Shown here: in pieces, positions 1-8,522 of the stretch
Layout: each line of letters begins with the position of its first letter
How positions within the stretch are numbered: the first letter of the stretch is position 1
DNA from: Xanthobacter autotrophicus Py2
Lineage (GTDB): Bacteria; Pseudomonadota; Alphaproteobacteria; Rhizobiales; Xanthobacteraceae
Assembly: GCA_000017645.1 (NCBI GenBank)
Contig: CP000781.1
Location: 2,591,501-2,655,500 of the forward strand
Direction of reading: 5' to 3'
Length of the DNA: 64,000 nucleotides
Position numbers and translations under genes: made by a program
The notes under the pieces: generated by a model
Databases searched by the model: none
Told to the model about the DNA's origin: nothing
What the model saw: the letters and a program-made list of their open reading frames with translations, nothing else

Positions 1-84
1 TGCGGGCTGGGCCTGGCCGCTCGTGCTCCAGAGCAGGGCGGCGGAGAGGACGGCGGCCGAGACGCCGGTCCAGAGTCGCGTCAT
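1..84 (-). CDS. N-terminus of a secreted protein, cut by the window edge
   Basis: Only the first 28 codons are visible, starting at an ATG on the minus strand. They read MTRLWTGVSAAVLSAALLWS followed by TSGQAQPA: a short basic start, a hydrophobic core and an AxA-like end, a typical Sec signal peptide with probable cleavage after GQA. A GGAAG ribosome site lies about ten bases before the ATG. The mature protein lies outside the window, so its function cannot be named. Confidence 0.6.
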   Translation of the reverse strand, partial: MTRLWTGVSAAVLSAALLWSTSGQAQPA

Positions 85-212
85 GAAGTCACTTCCTTCC
101 GATCCGTCGGGGCGGCAGGACGACTAGCATGTTCTCAGGCAAGCGTCAGCGGTACCTTGAGGCGGCGCTAACCACCGTTCCATTCACATGTCGGTGGGCG
201 CCGGCCCCAGCC

Positions 213-243
213 CGATCCCGATCCCCTGGACGGATCGGGATCG
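213..243 (-). terminator. Perfect 12-bp hairpin downstream of the small secreted-protein gene
   Basis: CGATCCCGATCC (213-224) and GGATCGGGATCG (232-243) are exact inverted copies around a 7-base loop. On the minus strand the hairpin begins about 20 bases after the stop codon of the gene at 264-533. There is no T-tract after it, so it may end or stabilise the transcript rather than be a classical intrinsic terminator. Confidence 0.45.
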
Positions 244-263
244 AAGGGCCGCCGCCCGCCTGC

Positions 264-533
264 TCAGGCCGGCGCGCCGCAGGAGCGCTGCCATTTCAGC
301 CGGGGGCCTTCCCACGAGACCGACAGGGTCTTGCGGAAGGGGCAGAGGCTACCGGCGCCCGCAGCTTCGGCGGCCGGGGTGCTCCAGTAGCCCTGCCACC
401 GGTAGGGCGCGCCGCTGGTGGCAACCGCGGCATCCGGGCCGCTGGTCGGGAACGCCCGCACGAGGTCGCCGCCGAACAGGCTCGCTGCGACGAGCGTGGC
501 GCCGACCATGGCGATGATGGAAGACCGTTTCAT
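264..533 (-). CDS. Small secreted protein of unknown function (89 aa)
   Basis: The open frame reaches 701, but the start at 533 (MKRSSIIAMVGATLVAASLF) gives an ideal signal peptide with two positive residues and a hydrophobic core, so I place the start there. The mature part is short and carries two cysteines near the C-terminus (in GSLCPFRK and RSCGAPA), which could form one disulfide in the periplasm. I recognise no family. It is read in the same direction as the truncated secreted protein at 1-84, with about 180 bases between them. Confidence 0.6.
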   Translation of the reverse strand: MKRSSIIAMVGATLVAASLFGGDLVRAFPTSGPDAAVATSGAPYRWQGYWSTPAAEAAGAGSLCPFRKTLSVSWEGPRLKWQRSCGAPA

Positions 534-1080
534 GGCTGTCTCTCGAACAAGTTCCTGTGGGAAGGCGGCTTCACCGACCGGAAAGACCAGAGCTGGAAGA
601 TCTGGCCTCGACGATCTGGCTTGCCGCGTTCCCTTCACCTGAACCGCCCCCCGTTTCGCCCAGTGGCGCTCCGGAGCTTGGTGTGTCGCTGCGCCGGGCA
701 TAGGACAGCCGGAACCCCCGGTCGTCCCCCCAACGGAGGATGCATGCCTGTGTCATACGCTCGGCGACCTGAACCGGGTGCATCTGCTTGGTCAGGATTT
801 GTTCATCTTTCCGCGAGCAGGCCCCGGAGCCCGCGTCGCGCGCGCGGAAAGATTTGGTGGAGAGATCGCGTGCTTTGGGGTTGTGGGCTTGATCTTTACC
901 CTGATGGGGATTTCGCTGGGCGGGGGCGCCGGCCTGATGGGATCTTGCGCACCGGAGCCGGATCCGATCAGGGCCCCATGAGCCCGATGGGTGAATCCGG
1001 TTCCAAACTTGGGAGAGCGCGCACGCGGGCCATGCCTGGAATTCCGGGCCGGCCGGTGCGCCGTTCGGGGAGGGGTTGGC
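534..1080. other. 547-base stretch without a convincing gene
   Basis: The stretch lies between the divergent small secreted protein and aqpZ. An ATG frame at 778-981 encodes a 67-residue peptide with one hydrophobic run, but it has no ribosome site and a proline- and glycine-rich tail, so I do not call it. The most distinct feature is an 11-bp perfect inverted repeat at 805-853, listed separately. Confidence 0.5.
805..853. repeat. 11-bp perfect inverted repeat
   Basis: ATCTTTCCGCG (805-815) is matched exactly by CGCGGAAAGAT (843-853) around a 27-base GC-rich spacer. It lies in the otherwise empty region upstream of aqpZ. It could be an RNA hairpin in a long leader, or an operator with widely spaced half-sites. 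The sequence alone does not decide. Confidence 0.5.
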
Positions 1081-1770
1081 ATGAACAAGTATGTGGCCGA
1101 GTTCATCGGCACTGCGGTGCTGGTGCTGTTCGGGTGTGGGTCTGCGGTGCTGACGGGCTACGGCTCGGCGCCCATCGGCATGCTCGCCATCGCGTTCGCC
1201 TTCGGCCTTGCGGTCACCTCCATGGCCTATGGCATCGGCCACGTGTCGGGCTGCCACATCAATCCGGCGGTCACCATCGGCGTCTGGGCGGCAGGGCGCC
1301 TGCCCACCTCTGAGGTGCCCATGTACATCGTCGCCCAGGTGCTGGGCGGCATCGCCGGCGCGGCCATCCTCTTCGTCATTGCCTCGGGCAAGCTTGCCGG
1401 CTTCGATGTGGCGACCTCGGGCCTTGGCCAGAACGGCTGGGGCGAGGGCTATATCGGCGGCTACGGGCTCGGCGCGGCCATCGTGGCGGAGCTGGTGGGC
1501 ACCTTCGTGTTCCTGGTGGTGATCCTCGGCTCCACCTCCAAGGCCGGCATCACCCAGGCGGCGGGCCTCGCCATCGGCCTGTCGCTGGTGATGATCCACA
1601 TCGTGTTCATCCCGGTCACCGGCGTGTCGGTGAACCCGGCCCGCTCCATCGGACCGGCCCTGTTCGCCGGCGGCAAGGCCATCAGCCAGCTCTGGCTGTT
1701 CATCGTGGTGCCGCTGGTGGGTGCTTATCTGGCCGGCCTGCTGTTCAAGCTGAAGGTGCTGGAGGACTGA
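1081..1770 (+). CDS. aqpZ: Aquaporin Z, water channel
   Basis: A 229-residue inner-membrane water channel of the MIP family. Both NPA half-helix signatures are present: HINPAVT (NPA at 61-63) and SVNPARS (NPA at 185-187). The water-selective filter pattern fits AqpZ, with Phe41, His173 and Arg188 in the expected places. The length matches E. coli AqpZ (231 aa). The frame is open upstream to 991, but MNKYVAEFIG is the family's normal N-terminus and an AGGGG ribosome site precedes this ATG. It appears monocistronic, with a strong hairpin 90 bases after the stop. Water rather than glycerol selectivity is inferred from the filter residues. Confidence 0.96.
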   Translation: MNKYVAEFIGTAVLVLFGCGSAVLTGYGSAPIGMLAIAFAFGLAVTSMAYGIGHVSGCHINPAVTIGVWAAGRLPTSEVPMYIVAQVLGGIAGAAILFVIASGKLAGFDVATSGLGQNGWGEGYIGGYGLGAAIVAELVGTFVFLVVILGSTSKAGITQAAGLAIGLSLVMIHIVFIPVTGVSVNPARSIGPALFAGGKAISQLWLFIVVPLVGAYLAGLLFKLKVLED

Positions 1771-1778
1771 GCTTCCCA

Positions 1779-1845
1779 AGCCCGCGCGGGCGCCTGAGCG
1801 AAGGCAACGTCCAGCCCGCGTGGCGCTTGAGCGAAGGCGAGGACT
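1779..1845. repeat. Imperfect tandem repeat, 34-base period
   Basis: Two copies of a unit that starts AGCCCGCG and contains GCGCYTGAGCGAAGGC (1790-1805 and 1823-1838, one mismatch in 16). It follows the aqpZ stop codon and precedes the terminator. Its role is unknown; it may be a local slippage duplication. Confidence 0.5.
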
Positions 1846-1856
1846 CCGCGAATCAA

Positions 1857-1886
1857 AAAGGGGATGGGTCGGAGCCCATCCCCTTT
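1857..1886. terminator. Bidirectional intrinsic terminator between aqpZ and katA
   Basis: A 12-bp perfect stem, AAAGGGGATGGG (1857-1868) and CCCATCCCCTTT (1875-1886), with a 6-base loop and A/T runs on both sides. It sits between two convergent genes, so it can serve both. A second GC-only hairpin (CGCCGGGCGG 1892-1901 with CCGCCCGGCG 1906-1915) follows at once, on the katA side. Confidence 0.85.
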
Positions 1887-1937
1887 CCGGGCGCCGGGCG
1901 GTGAGCCGCCCGGCGTCCCCCGCATCTTCCCGGCCGT

Positions 1938-3443
1938 TCACTCGGCGGCGACGGGACCCGATGGATTCTTCTGCTGCTGCGCCGTTTCCGCCGCCTTCTG
2001 GCGGGTTTCCTGCTCCAGCGCCGCGCGCACCCCCGCCCCGTATTCCGGGTGGATCTGCGTGAACAGCGCGATCTGCCGGTCCGCGATCTCCTGCGGGATG
2101 CCGTACATGCCCGCCGCGAGGTTGGAGTAAAGGCGCGCCCGCTGGCCGGCATCGAACAGCTCGAACAGCGCCCGCGGCTGGGAGAAGTCGTCATTGCCGA
2201 TGCGGTGGTTGTAGCGTTCCGCATCGCCCGAGATCTTCAGCGGAGGCTCGGCATATTTGGCGTCTTCCTTCGCACCGCCGAACGAGTTGGGCTCGTAATA
2301 GGCATCGGTGCTGCCCGTCACCTGCGGGAAGAAGCGCATGGCGCCGTCCTTGTGATAGTGATGGACCGGGCACTTGGGGGCGTTCACCGGCAGGTGCTCG
2401 TAATGGGTGCCGATGCGGTGGCGGTGCGCATCCGCATAGGAGAAGATGCGGGCCTGCAGCATCTTGTCCGGCGAGAACGAGATGCCGGGCACGATGTTGG
2501 ACGGTGAGAACGCCGCCTGCTCGATCTCCGCGAAATAATTCTCCGGATTGCGGTTCAGCTCCATCACGCCGATGTCGATGGGCGGATACTCGCCGTGGGG
2601 CCACACCTTGGTGAGGTCGAACGGATTGTAGGAGGTCTTCTCCGCATCCAGTTCCGGCATGATCTGGACCTGCACCTTCCACTTGGGGAAGTTGCCGGCT
2701 TCGATGGCGCCGAACAGGTCTTCCTGCGTGGATTCGCGGGTGCGGCCCACCACCTGCGTGGCCTCCGCATTGGTCCAGTGCTCATGGCCCTGAAGCGTCT
2801 TGAAGTGGAACTTCACCCAGAACCGCTCGCCAGCCGCGTTGACGAAGGAATAGGTGTGCGAGCCGTAGCCGTTCATGTTCCGCACGCCCACGGGCAGGCC
2901 GCGGTCGGAGAACAGGATGGTCACCTGGTGCAGGCTCTCCGGTGACAGGGACCAGAAGTCCCACATGGCGGTGGGCGAGCGCAGGTTGGTCTTGGGGTGG
3001 CGCTTCTGGGTGTGGATGAAGTCCGGGAACTTGTAGGGGTCGCGGACGAAAAACACCGGAGTGTTGTTGCCTACGAGGTCCCAGTTGCCTTCCGGCGTAT
3101 AGAATTTGAGGGCGAAGCCGCGCACGTCGCGCTCGGCATCCGCCGCGCCCAGCTCACCGGCCACGGTGGAGAAGCGGGCGATCATGGGGGTCTGCGCGCC
3201 GGGCTGGAGCGCCGCCGCCTTGGTGTATTTCGAGATGTCGCCGGTGATGGTGAGGGTGCCGTGAGCGCCCCAGCCCTTGGCATGCACCACGCGCTCGGGG
3301 ATGCGCTCGCGGTTCTGGTGCGCCAGCTTCTCGAGCAGCTGGTAGTCCTGCATCAGCACCGGGCCGCGCTCGCCGGCGGTCAGCGAATTCTGATTGTCGG
3401 CGATGGGGTTGCCGGCCGTGGTGGTGAGTGTGGGTCGCGTCAT
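1938..3443 (-). CDS. katA: Monofunctional haem catalase (small-subunit type)
   Basis: A 501-residue catalase that breaks down hydrogen peroxide in the cytoplasm. The distal catalytic His54 lies in [13 protein letters not shown], the catalytic Asn near residue 127 in VGNNTPVFF, and the proximal haem tyrosine in [14 protein letters not shown] (consensus RxFxYxDxxxxRxG). The size matches the small-subunit clade, without the C-terminal flavodoxin-like domain of HPII. The frame extends 13 codons upstream, but [13 protein letters not shown], preceded by AGGGAG, is the family-like start. It is divergent from oxyR with an inverted repeat between them, which strongly suggests peroxide induction by OxyR. 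Confidence 0.97.
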   Translation of the reverse strand: MTRPTLTTTAGNPIADNQNSLTAGERGPVLMQDYQLLEKLAHQNRERIPERVVHAKGWGAHGTLTITGDISKYTKAAALQPGAQTPMIARFSTVAGELGAADAERDVRGFALKFYTPEGNWDLVGNNTPVFFVRDPYKFPDFIHTQKRHPKTNLRSPTAMWDFWSLSPESLHQVTILFSDRGLPVGVRNMNGYGSHTYSFVNAAGERFWVKFHFKTLQGHEHWTNAEATQVVGRTRESTQEDLFGAIEAGNFPKWKVQVQIMPELDAEKTSYNPFDLTKVWPHGEYPPIDIGVMELNRNPENYFAEIEQAAFSPSNIVPGISFSPDKMLQARIFSYADAHRHRIGTHYEHLPVNAPKCPVHHYHKDGAMRFFPQVTGSTDAYYEPNSFGGAKEDAKYAEPPLKISGDAERYNHRIGNDDFSQPRALFELFDAGQRARLYSNLAAGMYGIPQEIADRQIALFTQIHPEYGAGVRAALEQETRQKAAETAQQQKNPSGPVAAE

Positions 3444-3517
3444 GAATGGGCTCCCTGAAAAGGCCCGGAGGGCGAAAATCACGAGCGCAGGATGGGCGTC
3501 TCCGGGACTGACTACAA

Positions 3518-3554
3518 ATCAGATTGCGTTCAAGATTCGATAAGATAATCTGAT
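3518..3554. promoter_or_regulatory. Inverted repeat between katA and oxyR, candidate OxyR operator
   Basis: ATCAGATT (3518-3525) and AATCTGAT (3547-3554) are exact inverted copies, centre to centre 29 bases. An extra AGATT lies between them at 3533-3537. LysR-type regulators bind dyads of this kind between divergent genes. The right arm ends three bases before the oxyR ATG, so binding there would also repress oxyR itself. A GATAAT -10-like hexamer at 3544-3549 lies only eight bases before the ATG. Confidence 0.65.
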
Positions 3555-3557
3555 CGT

Positions 3558-4454
3558 ATGCTTTCCATCCGTCAGCTGCGCTATTTCGATGCCCTGGCCC
3601 GCCATCGGCATTTCGGCCGGGCGGCGGAAGACTGCGCGGTCACCCAGCCGGCCTTGTCCATGCAGATCCGCGAGATGGAGGAGATGCTGGGCGTGCGCCT
3701 TCTGGAGCGCGGGCGCGGTGGCGTGCGGCTCACCCCGGTGGGGGAGGAGGCGGCCGGCCGGGCCCGGGGCGTGCTCGCGGCGCTGGCCGACATGGAGCGC
3801 ACCATCCGCGACAGCGGCCGGCTGCTGGAGGGGCGGCTGCGCCTTGGTGTCATCGCCTCCATCGCGCCCTATCTGTTGCCGCGACTGCTGCCGGAGATGG
3901 CGCGGAGCCATCCGGGGCTGGAAATCGCGCTGCGGGAGAGCCAGACCGAGCATCTGGTAGCGGACCTCGTCCAGGGGGACCTCGACCTCGTCATCCTGAG
4001 CCTGCCGGTCGAGCACCCGGCGCTGGAAGCCATGGCCCTGTTCGAGGACCGTTTTGTCCTCGCGGTGCCGGAGGCATCGACGGACTTCCCAGGGCCGCAG
4101 GCGTCGCCCGACAGCATCCTCGCCGCCGACCTGCTGCTGCTGGAGGATGGGCACTGCCTGCGCGACCAGGCGCTCAACGTCTGCCGCAAGGTGGATGCCC
4201 GGCAATTGCGCCGCTTCGGCGCCTCCAGCCTCGCCACCCTGGCGCAACTGGTGGCGAACGGGCAGGGCATCACCCTGCTGCCGGACCTGTTCGTGCGCGC
4301 CGAGGGCGGGCGCCTGGCGGGGGTGCGCCTGCTGCCCTTCCCCGATCCTGTGCCGGCGCGCACCATCGGCCTGGTCTGGCGCCGCACCCTGCCGTCCCGC
4401 AAGGATGTAGCGGCGGTGGCGGACATGGTGAAGGCCTGCCGGCCGGGGCCGTGA
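3558..4454 (+). CDS. oxyR: OxyR, peroxide-sensing LysR-type regulator
   Basis: A 298-residue LysR-family protein with an N-terminal winged helix-turn-helix (about 1-60) and a substrate-binding-like effector domain. The OxyR redox switch is visible: [14 protein letters not shown], with Cys200 and Cys209 at the same spacing as Cys199 and Cys208 of E. coli. This separates it from other LysR proteins. It is divergent from katA across a 114-base promoter with a dyad. No Shine-Dalgarno sequence precedes the ATG, and a -10-like box lies just upstream, so a leaderless mRNA is possible. [10 protein letters not shown] is the usual OxyR N-terminus, so I keep this start. Confidence 0.95.
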   Translation: MLSIRQLRYFDALARHRHFGRAAEDCAVTQPALSMQIREMEEMLGVRLLERGRGGVRLTPVGEEAAGRARGVLAALADMERTIRDSGRLLEGRLRLGVIASIAPYLLPRLLPEMARSHPGLEIALRESQTEHLVADLVQGDLDLVILSLPVEHPALEAMALFEDRFVLAVPEASTDFPGPQASPDSILAADLLLLEDGHCLRDQALNVCRKVDARQLRRFGASSLATLAQLVANGQGITLLPDLFVRAEGGRLAGVRLLPFPDPVPARTIGLVWRRTLPSRKDVAAVADMVKACRPGP

Positions 4455-4552
4455 ACAGGGCGGATAACCCGGGCGCGCATGGCCCGGTTGCGCGCCCTGC
4501 CTTGCTTTGCCCCGCATTCAAAGCTAAGCCCCGCGCCAGATACGAGGACTTC

Positions 4553-5626
4553 ATGGCTCAGGACGGACTTTCCTACCGCGACGCGGGCGTGGACATCGAC
4601 GCGGGCAACCGCCTGGTCGATCTCATCAAGCCGCTGGTGAAGGCCACCGCGCGCCCCGGCGCCGACGCGGACATCGGCGGATTCGGCGGGGTGTTCGACC
4701 TGAAGGCGGCCGGCTTCGCCGACCCTCTCCTCATCGCCACCACGGACGGGGTGGGCACCAAGCTCAAGATCGCCATCGACACCGGCGTGCACGACACCAT
4801 CGGCATCGACCTTGTCGCCATGTGCGTGAACGACCTGGTGGTGCAGGGCGCGGAGCCGCTGCTGTTTCTCGACTATTTCGCCACCGGCCGGCTGGCGCCG
4901 GAGGTGGGGGCCCATATCGTCGCCGGCATCGCCCGCGCCTGCAAGGAGGCAGGCTGCGCCCTCATCGGCGGCGAGACCGCCGAGATGCCGGGCATGTACA
5001 AGGACGGCGACTACGATCTCGCCGGCTTTTCCCTCGGCGCGGTGGAACGCGGCGACCTGCTGCCCCGCAAGGATGTGGCGCCGGGCGACGTGATCCTCGG
5101 CCTTGCCTCCGCCGGGGTGCATTCCAACGGCTATTCGCTGGTGCGCCGCGTGGTCGAGCGTTCGGGCCTGGCCTGGTCCGACGCCGCACCGTTCGAGGCG
5201 GGCCAGACGCTGGGCGCGGCCCTTCTCACCCCGACCCGGCTCTATGTGAAGAGCGTGCTGTCGGTGATCCGCTCCACCGGCTCGGTGAAGGCGCTGGCCC
5301 ACATCACCGGCGGCGGCATCACCGAGAATTTGCCGCGGGTGCTGCCCAAGGGCACGCTGGCCCGCATCGACCTCACCAATCTCATGGTGCCGCCGGTGTT
5401 CCGCTGGCTCGCCACCGTGGGCGCCGTGGCACCGGAGGAGATGCTGCGCGCCTTCAACTGCGGCGTCGGCATGGCCGTGGTGGTGCCGGCCGAGGAGGAG
5501 GAGACCGTGGCTGACGCCTTCGCCGATGCCGGCGAGTGCGTCATCCGCCTCGGCGTCATCGAGCCCGGTGAGGGGCCGGCCCATGTGGCCTATGAAGGCA
5601 CTACTGATTTCGGATTCGCGTCGTGA
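4553..5626 (+). CDS. purM: Phosphoribosylformylglycinamidine cyclo-ligase (AIR synthetase)
   Basis: A 357-residue enzyme that closes the imidazole ring in purine synthesis (FGAM to AIR, ATP-dependent). It has the PurM-type features: [15 protein letters not shown] at the start, [10 protein letters not shown], the [19 protein letters not shown] segment and [11 protein letters not shown]. The start at 4553 has a GAGGA ribosome site and the conserved N-terminus; the frame is open about 34 codons further upstream. It overlaps purN by four bases (GTGA), so the two are co-translated. This purM-purN order is common in alphaproteobacteria. Confidence 0.97.
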   Translation: MAQDGLSYRDAGVDIDAGNRLVDLIKPLVKATARPGADADIGGFGGVFDLKAAGFADPLLIATTDGVGTKLKIAIDTGVHDTIGIDLVAMCVNDLVVQGAEPLLFLDYFATGRLAPEVGAHIVAGIARACKEAGCALIGGETAEMPGMYKDGDYDLAGFSLGAVERGDLLPRKDVAPGDVILGLASAGVHSNGYSLVRRVVERSGLAWSDAAPFEAGQTLGAALLTPTRLYVKSVLSVIRSTGSVKALAHITGGGITENLPRVLPKGTLARIDLTNLMVPPVFRWLATVGAVAPEEMLRAFNCGVGMAVVVPAEEEETVADAFADAGECVIRLGVIEPGEGPAHVAYEGTTDFGFAS

Positions 5627-6291
5627 GCGCTGGGTCGAGTGAGGCGCCGCGCCGCACCGCCGTCCTCATTTCGGGCCGGGGCTCCAATATGGCGGCGCTG
5701 GTGCGCGCGGCCGAACAGGAAGACTTTCCGGCCGAGATCGCCCTGGTGCTCTCCAACCGCGCCGATGCGGCTGGGCTGGATTTCGCCAAGGATCATGGCA
5801 TCCCCACTCTGGTGCTCTCCCACAAGGGCTATTCCGATCGCCTCGCCTTCGACGCGGCGCTGGATGCGCACCTGAAGGCGGAGGGCATTGAGATCGTCTG
5901 CCTCGCCGGCTTCATGCGCCTGCTCACCCCCTGGCTGGTGGAGCGCTGGCGCAACCGCATGATTAACGTGCATCCCTCGCTGCTGCCGAGCTTCAAGGGC
6001 CTGCACACCCACGAACGGGCGCTTGAGGCCGGGGTGCGGGTACATGGCTGCACCGTGCATTTCGTGCGGGCGGAGATGGACGAGGGGCCGATCATCCTGC
6101 AGGCCGTGGTGCCCATCGAGCCCGGCGACACGCCGGACGTGCTCGCCGACCGAGTGCTGGAACAAGAGCACATCATCTATCCCAAGGGCCTGGAACTCCT
6201 CGCCGCCGGCCGGTTGACGGTCGAAGACGAGCGGGTGGCGATCGCGGGCGCCAAGGGCGGGCTGAAACCGCTGGTGGTGCCGGCGGTGTGA
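5623..6291 (+). CDS. purN: Phosphoribosylglycinamide formyltransferase
   Basis: A 222-residue folate-dependent enzyme that formylates GAR to FGAR in purine synthesis. The catalytic triad aligns with E. coli PurN: Asn115 and His117 in [14 protein letters not shown] and Asp153 in EMDEGP. The N-terminal ISGRGSNM loop binds phosphate. Translation starts at a GTG that overlaps the purM stop codon. A GC-rich hairpin follows the stop, before the convergent molybdoenzyme gene. Confidence 0.96.
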   Translation: MSAGSSEAPRRTAVLISGRGSNMAALVRAAEQEDFPAEIALVLSNRADAAGLDFAKDHGIPTLVLSHKGYSDRLAFDAALDAHLKAEGIEIVCLAGFMRLLTPWLVERWRNRMINVHPSLLPSFKGLHTHERALEAGVRVHGCTVHFVRAEMDEGPIILQAVVPIEPGDTPDVLADRVLEQEHIIYPKGLELLAAGRLTVEDERVAIAGAKGGLKPLVVPAV

Positions 6292-6297
6292 GACGCC

Positions 6298-6319
6298 CCC
6301 TCTCCGCGAGCGGAGAGGG
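6298..6319. terminator. Hairpin between convergent purN and molybdoenzyme genes
   Basis: CCCTCTCCGC (6298-6307) and GCGGAGAGGG (6310-6319) form a 10-bp perfect inverted repeat with almost no loop, six bases after the purN stop. Only a short T-poor tail follows. Similar CCCTCYCC/GGRGAGGG hairpins occur at 54121 and 62392, so it may be a repeat family that serves as terminator. Confidence 0.55.
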
Positions 6320-6330
6320 TCTGTCCAATG

Positions 6331-8463
6331 TCAATCCGCCAGCTTCTCCAGCCGCACGCGGTTGTCGTGGAATGCGGCGCCGCCCACCGGGGCCACCGGA
6401 TCGGCGCCGGTCAGGGTGTTGATGCCGCGGCCCTCGCGATGGGCCCGCGCCGGCTGGATCTGCTCCGACACCACCACGCCCCGCAGCACGCCGTCGAACA
6501 GGCGCGCCTTCAGCACCACTCGCCCGCGGGGGTTCTCCACCGCCACGAGGTCGCCGTCGGCCACCTTCAGAGCCGCCGCATCCTCCGGATGGATCAGCAG
6601 CGAGGGCTCGCCCTCCCGTGCCGCGGAGGTGGGGGTCTCGGTGAAGGAGGAATTGAGGAAGTTGCGCGCCGGCGCGGTCACCAGACGGAACGGGTGCTCG
6701 GGCGTCGCTTCCTCGATCACCGCCCAGTGGTCGGGCAAAGACGGCATGTCCGCCACCGGGCCGAACTTGGCCGGGGCCGGAAAGCCGAGGTTGGCCCAGT
6801 CCACGGCGAAGTGGAAGCGCTTGTCGCGATGGCCGAAGCCATTGAGGAAATGCGCGTCCTCGAAGCTCTGCGCCACCTCGATGAAGCGCGCCTTCTCCAG
6901 CTCATTGACGGGCGCGCGGCCGCTCTCGCGCAGGGTCCAGTCGATGAGGTCGCGCGGGCTCATGGCAAAGCCGGGGTGCTCCGCGCCCAGGCGCTCGGCC
7001 AGGGCAGCGATCACCTCATGGTTGGAGCGGCACTCGCCCGGCGGCTCCACCAGCTTCGGACCGAGCTGGATGTGGGGGTGCCCGCCGGCCTGGTAGAGGT
7101 CGTCATGCTCGGTGAACATGGTGGCGGGGAGCACGATGTCGGCGAGGAGCGCCGTGTCGGTCATGAACTGCTCGTGTACGGCCACGAACAGGTCCTCGCG
7201 CAGGAATCCGGCCCGCACCTTCTCCTGCTCCGGGGCGATGGCCACCGGATTGGTGTTCTGGATGAACAGCGCCTTCACCGGCGGCCCGCCAGCCAGTGCG
7301 TCCTCCTCTCCCATCAGGATGGGGCCGATGCGGGACTGGTCGAGCTGGCGGGTCCTCGGATCCAGCTTGTCCAGCCCCTCGATCATCTTCTTGCGCCAGC
7401 CATAGGTGCCTGACAGCGAATGCAGCGCTCCGCCGCCCTCATGTTGCCAACTGCCCGCCACCACCGGGATGGAGGCCACGGCATGCATGTTCACCGCCCC
7501 GTTGCGGGAGCGGGAGAAGCCGTAGCCGACGCGGAAGAAGGCGCGGGGCGTGGTGCCCACGAGGCGCGCGTAGGTCTCGATCTCGTCCACCGAGAGCCCG
7601 CAGATGGCGGCGGCCCATGCCGGCGTGCGGGTTTTCAGGTGCTCTTCGAGTGCCTCGGTGTCGCGGGCGTAGCGGTCGAGATAGGCGCGGTCGGCGTGGC
7701 CGTCGCGGAACAGCACGTGCATGACGGCGCAGGCGAGCGCCCCGTCGGTGCCGGGGCGGATGAGGAGGGGAAGGTCCGCCTGCTCCATGGTGGGGGTGCG
7801 ATAGACATCCACCACCGCAAGCTTCGCCCCGCGCTCCTTGCGGGCGCGCATGGCGTGGGTCATCACATTGACCTGGGTCGAGACCGCGTTGGTGCCCCAC
7901 AGGGTGATGAGGTCGGAGGCCGCCATCTCGCGCGGGTCGGCGCCGGAGATGCGCCCGGCCCCCGCCATGTAGCCGCTCCAGGCCGGGTTCACGCAGATGG
8001 TGGCGAAGAAGCGGGAATAGCCCTTGGCATGGGTCAGCCGATTGATGCCGTCGCGCATCACCAGGCCCATGGTGCCGGCATAATAATAAGGCCAGACCGA
8101 TTGGGCGCCGTGCGTGCGCTCGGCCTCCAGCAGCCCTGCTGCGATGCGGTCGAGGGCCTCGTCCCATGAGATGCGGGTGAACTGGCCGGAGCCCTTGGGG
8201 CCGCTGCGCATCAAAGGATGGGTGAGGCGCTCGGGATGGTTCGCCCGCTCCGCATAGCGGGCCACCTTCGCGCAGATGACGCCGGCGGTGTAGGTCTGGG
8301 CCTTGGCCCCGCGCACGCGGCCGATGCGGCCGTCGGGCATCACGTCCACCTCCAGGGAGCAGGTGGAGGGGCAGTCGTGGGGGCACACGGAGGCGCGCGT
8401 CTGGACCGGGCGGGCAGCCGTAACGGAGGCCTGCGGCGACGTGTTCGGGGCATGCACGTTCAT
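6331..8463 (-). CDS. Molybdopterin-dependent oxidoreductase with a 4Fe-4S domain
   Basis: A 710-residue enzyme of the DMSO reductase/formate dehydrogenase superfamily. The N-terminal iron-sulfur motif is Cys27-x3-Cys31-x3-Cys35-x28-Cys64. Molybdopterin-binding signatures follow (WDEALDRIA, DLITLWGTNAVSTQVN, and a C-terminal dinucleotide-binding domain). There is no twin-arginine signal, so it is probably cytoplasmic. The open frame runs to 8949, but the upstream part is read against the TerC gene. MNVHAPNTSP at 8463 with a GAGG site is the likely start. No electron-transfer subunit or FdhD-like maturation gene lies beside it. The substrate cannot be told from the sequence; names such as formate or biotin-sulfoxide reductase would be guesses. 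Confidence 0.85.
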   Translation of the reverse strand: MNVHAPNTSPQASVTAARPVQTRASVCPHDCPSTCSLEVDVMPDGRIGRVRGAKAQTYTAGVICAKVARYAERANHPERLTHPLMRSGPKGSGQFTRISWDEALDRIAAGLLEAERTHGAQSVWPYYYAGTMGLVMRDGINRLTHAKGYSRFFATICVNPAWSGYMAGAGRISGADPREMAASDLITLWGTNAVSTQVNVMTHAMRARKERGAKLAVVDVYRTPTMEQADLPLLIRPGTDGALACAVMHVLFRDGHADRAYLDRYARDTEALEEHLKTRTPAWAAAICGLSVDEIETYARLVGTTPRAFFRVGYGFSRSRNGAVNMHAVASIPVVAGSWQHEGGGALHSLSGTYGWRKKMIEGLDKLDPRTRQLDQSRIGPILMGEEDALAGGPPVKALFIQNTNPVAIAPEQEKVRAGFLREDLFVAVHEQFMTDTALLADIVLPATMFTEHDDLYQAGGHPHIQLGPKLVEPPGECRSNHEVIAALAERLGAEHPGFAMSPRDLIDWTLRESGRAPVNELEKARFIEVAQSFEDAHFLNGFGHRDKRFHFAVDWANLGFPAPAKFGPVADMPSLPDHWAVIEEATPEHPFRLVTAPARNFLNSSFTETPTSAAREGEPSLLIHPEDAAALKVADGDLVAVENPRGRVVLKARLFDGVLRGVVVSEQIQPARAHREGRGINTLTGADPVAPVGGAAFHDNRVRLEKLAD

Positions 8464-8473
8464 GCCCTCAGGA

Positions 8474-8502
8474 TAAAGGGGGAGACGGTCGCCGTCGCCC
8501 CC
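8474..8502 (-). terminator. Hairpin between TerC gene 1 and the molybdoenzyme gene
   Basis: On the minus strand GGGGG-C-GACGG, loop CGA, CCGTC-T-CCCCC, then TTTAT. The stem is 11 pairs long with one C/T mismatch. It begins 20 bases after the TerC stop and ends 11 bases before the molybdoenzyme ATG. It could end the TerC transcript, or act as a leaky attenuator or leader hairpin for the molybdoenzyme. Confidence 0.55.
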
Positions 8503-8522
8503 TCTTTTCCCGCCGGCTCGGC

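Noticed and set aside
778..981. Possible 67-residue peptide with a hydrophobic segment
   Set aside because: No ribosome site, no signal-peptide pattern at the start, and a random-looking tail.
571..1941. 456-codon frame on the minus strand across aqpZ
   Set aside because: Antisense shadow of aqpZ with a His- and Asp-rich random composition.
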